Source of the DNA: Bathynomus jamesi
Lineage: Eukaryota > Arthropoda > Malacostraca > Isopoda > Cirolanidae
Length of the DNA stretch: 64,000 nucleotides
Assembly: GCA_023014485.1 (NCBI GenBank)
Contig: JAJOZX010003214.1
Span: 186,001-250,000 of the forward strand
Direction of reading: 5' to 3'
Every line of letters starts with the position of its first letter. Position 1 is the first letter of the stretch. The notes beneath the pieces were generated by a model, which had not been told where the DNA came from, ran no database searches, and saw nothing but the letters and a program-made list of their open reading frames with translations. A program made the position numbers and the translations under genes. Positions 59,801-64,000 of this stretch are shown one piece after another.

Positions 59801-60350
59801 CTGGCGTGCTCTTCCCTGTCGTTAGAGACATTCGTGATGGGGAGGACTCGCCAGTTCTTCGACCGACTCCAATTGCGACGTAGATTCCTGGAACAGGATG
59901 TGTCGAAATGGCCGGACAGCGAGCAATTCCAAGCGGCTGCCGAGGTGGTCCGGAACCTGTCTGTGACCAACGACCATGCCGAGCGGGCCGTGGCATTGGC
60001 ACAAGAATACAACAGGCACCACACGAAGGAGGAGGACCAGCTGCAGTACATGCTCCTGGGTGTTGCAGAGCACCGGAAGAAATTCCAGGACACTCGGAAG
60101 GCCACGCTGTGAACCGGGTGACAATGAGTGGCATCAGCACCCGAGACCCCCGCCCCTGAGCGGCTAATACCCTTAAATGGGGGGGACCCGGAGGCTGGTA
60201 CACCCTATAAACTTCAACCTTCATGAGCACAGGGTAAATATTATTATTTCTCAATGAAATTTTAACCACAGTGTTTTTATGGGTAACCTCACAGATTGAG
60301 GCCCTGGGAGCTGAATAATTCCAACTTTCGATTTTGAGGACCACCCTAAA

Positions 60351-60421
<71 letters not shown>

Positions 60422-60871
60422 ACACACAGACCGTGCATCGAACAAGGAACTCTTCTGGGATAATTAAACCCACTATAGTCCGAATAAGTAATGGTAAATG
60501 ACAAATACCATAGTTTTTCTTTCTATGATGCTAGTCCTACGTGGGCAATGGGTCACTCGCAAAGGGCGAGGCTGCTTTAAACCCTAGATCCATGTCCCAA
60601 AGCTGGATCCTGTCTGCTTTGCAGATAGCTGGTGAGGGAAGCTATATTTATGGGACCTCTTTGCGAGTGACCCATTGCCCACGTCAGGCTAGCATCATGA
60701 AAAAGAAAAAACTATGGTATTTGTCATTTACCATTACGTATTTGGACTATAGTGGATTTAATTATCCCAGAAGAGTTCCTTGTTCCATGCACGGTCTGTG
60801 CATATCATAAAAAATTCAGGGTACCATTCTGAGTTCATTCCCATATATATATATAATATATACACACACAG

Positions 60872-60921
<50 letters not shown>

Positions 60922-61146
60922 GGTTTAACACTATGCTAAATACTCTAATTAAAAATTAGCTAATTTCAAGTTACCTTTGCTGTACTTATGAGCAGAACTC
61001 CCATTGTCTACAGGAATACAATCCCCATTACTGGTACTTTTCATTGTTTTGCATGTGTCATTGCAGCTTACATCTTTGTTGAAAAGCACAAATATAAACA
61101 CAAGAAACTTCTGACTGTATCCATTTCTTCTCCGTATCCTGCTCAT
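27928..61146 (-). CDS. POGLUT1: Protein O-glucosyltransferase 1 (POGLUT1/Rumi homologue), 8 exons
   Basis: CAP10-domain enzyme of the secretory pathway; family members add O-glucose to EGF repeats of Notch and other proteins. Exons on the minus strand: 61146-60975, 44565-44397, 44102-44006, 43814-43710, 30577-30408, 29171-29063, 28951-28719, 28117-27928. All junctions have GT/AG and matching phases; together they give 1245 nt, 414 aa plus stop (human POGLUT1 is about 392). Key segments: [37 protein letters not shown] with the paired Cys; [10 protein letters not shown], whose Asp corresponds to the proposed catalytic base; MYPAWTFW-type [116 protein letters not shown]. The C-terminus SDLIEVK lacks the KDEL-like signal usual in the family. 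Introns 1 and 4 carry nested transposons, none in an exon. Confidence 0.93.
29465..29630 (+). repeat. 5S-rRNA-derived SINE, copy 2
   Basis: Contains AGATCAGCGAAGTTAAC, then GGGTAGTAGTTGGATGGGCG, the 5S internal promoter and downstream 5S pattern, followed by ATCCAGATGATGTAGCGGCC and CCGTAGGTTCCTTCCGTCA, which is shared with copy 1 (5.5-5.7 kb). It lies in intron 5 of the Rumi gene, on the opposite strand to it. Confidence 0.75.
30086..30163. repeat. Tandem duplication, two 38-bp units
   Basis: Two identical units beginning CTGCTCATGCTTCTTTTATA, period 38 bp, in Rumi intron 5. Confidence 0.9.
31148..31245. repeat. Tandem repeat, 43-bp unit
   Basis: AAATGTATCAATTAATTAAT starts at 31148 and 31191, with a partial third copy at 31234. 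ATTGATCCAACA also occurs just before, near 31121. AT-rich, in Rumi intron 4. Confidence 0.85.
31245..32021 (-). pseudogene. Degraded transposon-like coding remnant
   Basis: Conceptual minus-strand fragments read [56 protein letters not shown] and [20 protein letters not shown]. They are broken by stops and by AGGAAAATAGG-rich inserts. GGCGTCAAG near 31349 is inverted as CTTGACGCC near 31935. The fragments look like part of a long repeat-encoded protein, but I cannot name the family. Confidence 0.4.
33335..33455. mobile_element. 121-bp piggyBac-type MITE at TTAA
   Basis: Ends CCCTTTCGATCA and inverted CCCTTTCAGTCA, flanked by TTAA at 33331-33334 and 33456-33459. The paralogous arm at 63.66 kb reads ACCATTTAAACACT without it, showing the empty site directly. 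TTAA duplication with CCCTTT ends suits piggyBac-like non-autonomous elements. Confidence 0.85.
34732..38372 (-). pseudogene. I-clade LINE ORF2 (endonuclease, RT, RNase H), frameshifted
   Basis: Endonuclease (38372-37440): [66 protein letters not shown]. Reverse transcriptase (about 37430-35960): [65 protein letters not shown] and catalytic [11 protein letters not shown]. RNase H (about 35560-35150): [38 protein letters not shown] and [13 protein letters not shown], supplying the Asp-Glu-Asp-Asp set. A zinc-knuckle-like tail has [17 protein letters not shown]. An RNase H after the RT places it in the I group. Frameshifts near 37430, 36870, 36560, 36330 and 35320 break the frame. Confidence 0.85.
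38929..40241 (-). pseudogene. I-clade LINE ORF1 (gag-like, CCHC knuckles), frameshifted
   Basis: ORF1 of this LINE. RNA-binding gag-like protein beginning [16 protein letters not shown] at 40241. The N-terminus is Ser/Pro-rich. A frameshift near 39885 joins [15 protein letters not shown] to the frame with [16 protein letters not shown]. The C-terminal half has three zinc knuckles: [27 protein letters not shown] and [15 protein letters not shown]. The region 38929-38390 continues with low-complexity Pro/Gly-rich sequence between the ORFs. The role is inferred from I/jockey-type elements. Confidence 0.8.
41069..41990 (+). pseudogene. Uncharacterised transposase-like gene of element A, C-terminally truncated
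   Basis: Two overlapping frames (41069-41620 and 41634-41990) form the N-terminal third of the protein family carried intact by element B. Preceding sequence reads [13 protein letters not shown] in a different frame; then [29 protein letters not shown] (CxxC), [12 protein letters not shown], then [46 protein letters not shown] and [16 protein letters not shown]. These align with [29 protein letters not shown] and [16 protein letters not shown] in element B. After about 41965 a frameshift and a large internal deletion remove the catalytic part. It is on the plus strand, opposite to the host gene. Confidence 0.75.
44943..44979. repeat. (GT)n microsatellite
   Basis: Dinucleotide run in Rumi intron 1. 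Similar runs occur at 45578-45630 and 50073-50117. Confidence 0.9.
45699..50013 (-). mobile_element. Long-TIR element B (uncharacterised family), 4.3 kb, near-complete
   Basis: The inverted arms 45699-46348 and 49196-50013 start GGGTCATTCTCTGTCAGATC and match through TGACCTTATAATTTCAGAAA, ATTTGAGGTCACGATTTGAC, CTTAAGCTCATAATTTGACC and ATTGCCAGTGTAGATTAGC-type blocks (orientation as on one arm). The right arm is longer because it holds an internal tandem duplication (49318-49440 resembles 49500-49620). The arms enclose one gene on the minus strand that ends 20 bp inside the left arm. The first nine bases match the ends of element A. Located in Rumi intron 1. Confidence 0.88.
46369..49156 (-). 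pseudogene. Uncharacterised transposase-like gene of element B, nearly intact
   Basis: The main exon is 48434-46369 (about 688 codons), preceded by a 149-bp intron (donor GTAAGT at 48583, acceptor TTTTCAG at 48435). The upstream exon runs 49156-48584 and has one frameshift near 48810. Conserved features: [22 protein letters not shown] (CxxC), [34 protein letters not shown] (Cys/His cluster), CNDCPREEG, then a probable catalytic core: [31 protein letters not shown] and [18 protein letters not shown]-terminal [20 protein letters not shown] looks like a small beta-barrel. Two Asp in conserved settings plus the DG-x-GG segment suggest an RNase-H-fold nuclease. That is an inference; I recall such proteins only as uncharacterised. 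The gene occupies the space between two long inverted arms, which supports a transposase role. Confidence 0.65.
52794..53162 (-). pseudogene. Zinc-finger reading frame inside the hAT element
   Basis: About 120 residues: [20 protein letters not shown], then [13 protein letters not shown], a C2H2/C2HC-like finger, followed by [19 protein letters not shown] and a Ser/Glu-rich tail. It lies 3' of the transposase on the same strand, between it and the left end of the element. It may be an accessory protein of this hAT, a captured host exon, or an alternatively spliced DNA-binding domain. I see no clear splice link. The first methionine follows an in-frame stop. Confidence 0.45.
53586..56361 (-). 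pseudogene. hAT transposase (TTF-type zinc finger, DUF4371-like, dimerisation domain), decayed
   Basis: Exon 1 56361-56283 ([20 protein letters not shown]; donor GTAAG) joins in phase to exon 2 from 56030 (acceptor [19 protein letters not shown]). Then: [16 protein letters not shown] and YCFCCKLFS (TTF-type zinc finger with NNSKCADN), [48 protein letters not shown] with the first catalytic Asp, [16 protein letters not shown] with the second, [32 protein letters not shown], and the C-terminal hAT dimerisation segment [20 protein letters not shown]. Premature stops near 55402 and 55300 and frameshifts near 55025, 54760 and 54290 inactivate it. Its architecture is the usual one for ZMYM-like hAT transposases. 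Confidence 0.85.
57618..60349 (+). mobile_element. 2.7-kb DNA transposon of uncharacterised family, nearly intact
   Basis: The inverted ends start TTAGGGTGGTCCTCAA and share CTCAATCTGTGAGGTTA, AAAAACACTGTGGTTAAAAT and AATAATAATATTTACCCTGT on both arms, about 165 bp in all. The left arm follows an AT run, and the outer target duplication cannot be read with certainty. A single gene fills the space between the arms. It lies in Rumi intron 1, directly next to the Tc1-like element. Confidence 0.85.
57928..60112 (+). pseudogene. Uncharacterised transposase-like gene (D-x4-NTG family), two lesions
   Basis: One long frame of about 727 codons from [17 protein letters not shown] to TGA at 60112. It is interrupted only by TGA at 58132-58134 (after RIPMTR) and a one-base shift in a run of eight C (59365-59372). 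N-terminal parts: helical, with [20 protein letters not shown] and [17 protein letters not shown]; a Ser/Pro-rich linker ([15 protein letters not shown]); then [20 protein letters not shown]. Core: [76 protein letters not shown] and near the end [20 protein letters not shown]. The Asp and Asn-Thr-Gly, the CRHH and the late ERAV resemble the catalytic layout of hAT-like nucleases, but there is no recognisable hAT dimerisation motif. High GC for this window. Confidence 0.7.
60355..60419. repeat. (AT)n microsatellite
   Basis: About 30 AT units between the 2.7-kb transposon and the foldback element. Confidence 0.95.
60420..60810. mobile_element. Foldback element between two (AT)n tracts
   Basis: Two arms of about 145 bp (60420-60565 and, inverted, 60655-60810) share GACCGTGCAT, CAAGGAACTCTTCTGGGATA, ACTATAGTCC, GGTAAATGACAAATACCATA and GGGCAATGGGTCACTCGCAA. 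The loop is about 90 bp. (AT)n runs flank it at 60355-60419 and 60843-60917. No coding content. Confidence 0.85.
60843..60917. repeat. (AT)n microsatellite, interrupted
   Basis: AT-rich run with a short ACACACA interruption on the right side of the foldback element. Confidence 0.9.
60975..61146 (-). CDS. POGLUT1: Rumi exon 1 with signal peptide (part of the gene above)
   Basis: This exon is the least certain of the eight. It encodes 57 residues: a basic start [12 protein letters not shown], a hydrophobic core [10 protein letters not shown] and CNDTCKT after a plausible cleavage region. The donor AAAG|GTAACT leaves one base, which is completed by the acceptor CTGCAG|AA at 44565 to give [10 protein letters not shown] in frame. 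A secreted N-terminus is what the family requires. The alternative is a separate unrelated first exon, with the true one elsewhere in the 16.4-kb intron. Confidence 0.65.
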
Positions 61147-61443
61147 AACCTTTTAACCTTATATTATCAACCAAAAATTTCTGTATTAAGAAATATAAGC
61201 CTTTTAATACTACGTAATATCAGGTCTTATTAACAAATCAGAGTTAAGCTTAAGTTTGTCAAATTGTCAGGGTATTAATTTTTTGGATGTCAAAACTAAT
61301 TATCTTTTAGTTAACTAAATCTTGTTCACTTTCATTTTAACAGATCTTCCTCTTGTTTCATTGTTGAAATTTTAATACAAATTTTATGAACATTAGGTTA
61401 CTCTTATATCAGAACTAACAATTTTAAGCTAATAATATAGGTA

Positions 61444-62916
61444 CAGTTGGCACTGCTATAACGCGCAGGATGCATTCTGGCAAAACAGTGCATTATGCAA
61501 TCATGCGCTGTGACAAGCTTGTTTTTATGTAGGAATAATTTTATAAGTCAGGGATGCATTTTTTTAAAATTATTTTTTCCTCAAAATTCAATTTATCAAT
61601 TGTTCAAACGCTTTTACCGACATATATTAGTGGGTAATGTATGAAGAAACAAATATTACAGTAAAAAATTCTATTTAAGAAAGTTACAAAAGAAAAAAAT
61701 ACTACCAAGTACAGTAAATACATGTTACACCTCACTTGAAGTTGACTGCCATGCTTCCTCAGCATTTTCTTTGTCAGGGACATCTGCGTCACTAATGTCA
61801 GATTTCTTCTTAAAATATGCATCAAGCGTTAACTACTCCTTTCTATATTTGGATCATTTTCTGAAAAAATCTTTGCTATGTGATCAGCCAAGGTAAATGC
61901 TTCAACAAATTTTTTGTTGTTAGCTCTTTAAGTTGCCAAAAATAGACAAAATTAAAATCTTAGTGAATGAAGGTTTTGAATTATCCATTGAATGTTATCT
62001 GGGAGTTTTCAGTGTTGTGTTTACATGTTTCATATTGTTAGTGTGAAATAGATACAGTGGTCCCTCGCATTGCATTATTAATTTGTTCCAGAAACACCAA
62101 CGTTATGTGAAAATAACGCAATGCAAACCCTAAAATACATGTATTTAGCCTAATTCATTCCACAGCCTTGGAACTACAACTTCTCGGGTAAAAATCAGAG
62201 TTTTCTGTGGTTAAAACACACAAAAATGATAAATAATGCACAAAATAGTAAATTAAAAGCACATTATCACACAATTATAATAGCTAAATAAAATTAAAAT
62301 AAACACAAAATTAGCATTTACCTTAAGCTAGAGGCTCTTCTGCCTAAGTGGATTCGATGGTGGTATAGTGGGTGGATGTAGGTGGTGAGATTACTACTTT
62401 GATTATTATCACAATAGTTATATTTATTAAAATATAAACTATATTACATATATAATTTCTAAACGAAATCACAGAGCATCCACCCACTACAGTGTACAAT
62501 AATAAACTGACCATGCATAGTTGCCGCATGGTCGCCACATCACGTGGGTTCAAAACGTGTTTGGAATAATGCAGCGCATACCGCACTGCAAATTTTCGAT
62601 GCAATGTGAATACATTATGCTCTATGGGAGCTGCAACACAATACAAAATAACGCAGTGTGAATACAATGTAGTGCAGGGTCCACTGTATACTAAAATTAA
62701 ACTCTCAGTGACCAAAGGTTCTGAATGTTAGACTGTATGTTTAATCTGACAGTACTTAGCTAACTATATAAGCCAACAAATGTTTTTGCAGTCTTGATAT
62801 TTTTAACTTTTTTTTTCGATTTTTTTGTGTGTAATAACATTTTTATGGTCTTAAAATACTTAGCGCGTAAATACAAATCCGTGTTATAATAGTACACATT
62901 ATAGCAGGGCCAACTG
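61444..62916 (-). mobile_element. Pogo/Tigger-like element with a remnant transposase tail
   Basis: Ends CAGTTGGCACTGCTATAAC and inverted CAGTTGGCCCTGCTATAAT, with TA at 61442-61443 and 62917-62918. On the minus strand at about 61930-61730 a frame reads KKFVEAFTLADHIAKIF, SENDPNIERSS, then after a break YFKKKSDISDADVPDKE and AEEAWQSTSSEV. This resembles the C-terminal region of pogo transposases (EQDPxxER segment). A second element is nested inside at 62055-62686. Confidence 0.75.
62055..62686. mobile_element. Nested pogo-like MITE, 632 bp
   Basis: Ends CAGTGGTCCCTCGCATTGCA and inverted CAGTGGACCCTGCACTACAT, with TA at 62053-62054 and 62687-62688. The CAGTGGTCCCTCG type of end is characteristic of pogo/Tigger elements. 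Internal ATAACGCAATGCAAA-type sequences repeat the end motif. Non-coding. Confidence 0.8.
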
Positions 62917-62918
62917 TA

Positions 62919-63420
62919 CTATTATTATTGATACAGCTACTATTAAGTTTTATGGAGACCTGATTACATTAGGTTAGGTAGTCATTTTTGATTGGTTAGT
63001 CATTTCCCATGGGAGCAATTTAACCAATCAGGTGACAAATTTCAACTTTGCCAAAACAGTGGTCTCCATGAACCTTTATAGTAGAGGTGTACCAGAACCA
63101 GTTTTTTGGCCAGAAACTGGAAGCCACAATATCCAGCCAACAAATTTTGGTTCCAGCCAGAAGCCAGAATATCCAGCTGCCAGAACCTTTTGTGTTAGCT
63201 TAGGGCATAACTAGTAGGTCTACAATTTTAAATAATATATGTATTATTAATTTCTAAATTGGTAAACTTTAACTACATCTTCTGGCAATTTTTATTTTTG
63301 GCACTTAGATGGTTCTTGCACATGGTGCCTCATTTTAAGTAAGATATTATTTCACTGTTTTATCACTTTTATGTTCTCTCTTTACAGATATAAATATTAA
63401 ATATATTTCATTTACATATA
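62919..63420. other. No gene seen
   Basis: AT-rich. The segment 63090-63190 has several CCAGAA and CCAGCC direct repeats (GGCCAGAAACTGGAAGCC, CCAGCCAGAAGCCAGAA), possibly part of an old MITE, but no boundaries can be set. Confidence 0.4.
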
Positions 63421-64000
63421 TGGGTAATTCCAGGTCAATTTAATGGTGAAAAAAAATGTGACCATCACCAATTTTTTTGAAAATTGGCACACTTATATAG
63501 ACCTCTGTGAGAAAAACAGAATGACGCTTGTTTCAACACTTTAGGTCATATGGTTCCGGAGATATGGCCATTCGAATTTTGTAAAAAAAGGTCAATTTCA
63601 AAGGTCATACCATATTTCAAACCGAAATATCTCGGCTCCTATTGCACTTACAGACACCATTTAAACACTATTTTAAAGCTTTTAAGCAGATCTACAACTT
63701 CGTTTCTATTCATATTTTACCTCAGTGGTAAAAAAAAAAAGTTCATCTTATTTTTTACCTTTGACCTTGTGTAGGTCATTTGATGTCACAACTGATTTTT
63801 TTTCTCCTTCCACCCAATTTTGGGTACACATGTCTACCTTAACCTAAAACAAGATTTTTAGTGTTAAGTTCGTATAGATGCTACAGACATTTCAGTGGAC
63901 CATACCCACCTCCATTTTGACCAAGTACCTTTTTCCACCAAACTTTGGAGCACCGTATCTTTGGAACGGTTTGAGCTAGTGTGTTGAGAAAAATACCATT
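63421..64000. mobile_element. Left arm of a third long-TIR element of family A, cut by the window end
   Basis: Starting GGGTAATTCCAGGTCAATTT, the segment runs parallel to 33094-33800: GACCATCACCAATTTTTTTG, TTGGCACACTTATA, GGTTCCGGAGATATGGCC, CCTATTGCACTTACAGA, TTTGACCTTGTGTAGGTCAT and CCATTTTGACCAAGTACC. It lacks the 121-bp TTAA insertion of copy A and so shows the empty site. The body of the element lies beyond position 64000. Confidence 0.85.

Noticed and set aside
63090..63190. CCAGAA/CCAGCC direct repeats as a MITE
   Set aside because: No inverted ends or target duplication could be identified.

Overview
The window is eukaryotic, AT-rich genomic DNA from an invertebrate, most likely an arthropod. 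A crustacean, perhaps decapod-like, is my best guess. Reasons: a spliced metazoan host gene, GTTAGGTTA-rich intergenic DNA, abundant CR1-like and I-like LINEs, Tc1/hAT/pogo DNA transposons, and a 5S-rRNA-derived SINE and LINE remnants of a kind I associate from memory with crustacean genomes. No bacterial genes, operons, CRISPR arrays, true rRNA genes or convincing tRNA genes were seen.

Host genes. (1) A complete eight-exon gene on the minus strand (61146 down to 27928; 1245 nt, exactly 415 codons) encodes a POGLUT1/Rumi-type protein O-glucosyltransferase with a CAP10 domain. Its intron 1 (16.4 kb) and intron 4 (13.1 kb) are full of transposons. (2) A two-exon gene on the plus strand (24708-26166; 317 aa) encodes an unrecognised protein with two membrane segments, PPxY motifs and a C-terminal CxxC/CxxC zinc ribbon.

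Layout. 0.1-2.2 kb: a Tc1/mariner element interrupted by two hAT-type MITEs. 2.4-5.7 kb: MITEs, a deleted hAT and a 5S-derived SINE. 6.5-21.1 kb: a probable single very large DNA transposon with 102-bp inverted ends (84% identical) and a decayed, spliced, uncharacterised transposase gene. A CR1-like LINE sits in one of its exons, and a head-to-tail array of three LINE copies separated by (CT)n tracts sits in its first intron. 21-24.5 kb: tRNA-like SINE pieces and MITEs. 24.7-26.2 kb: the PPxY gene. 27.9-61.1 kb: the Rumi gene. Intron 4 carries a nest: LINE > long-TIR element A > hAT MITE > full-length I-clade LINE. Intron 1 carries long-TIR element B with its own gene, a Tc1-like element split by a 4.9-kb hAT, a 2.7-kb element with an almost intact unnamed transposase, and a foldback. 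61.4-64 kb: two nested pogo-like elements and the end of a third long-TIR element.

Main novelty. Three transposon families here carry long inverted ends and transposase-like proteins that I cannot assign to a named superfamily. Two of them (about 8 kb and about 59 kb) share a D-x4-NTG...LGR...H...E-L core and an ERAV motif near the C-terminus, which suggests one divergent superfamily. The third (46-49 kb, 41-42 kb, and an end at 63.4 kb) has inverted ends of about 650 bp rich in AGGTCA/TGACCT hexamers. Insertion order can often be read directly from target-site duplications. All functional claims come from reading motifs; no database search was run.
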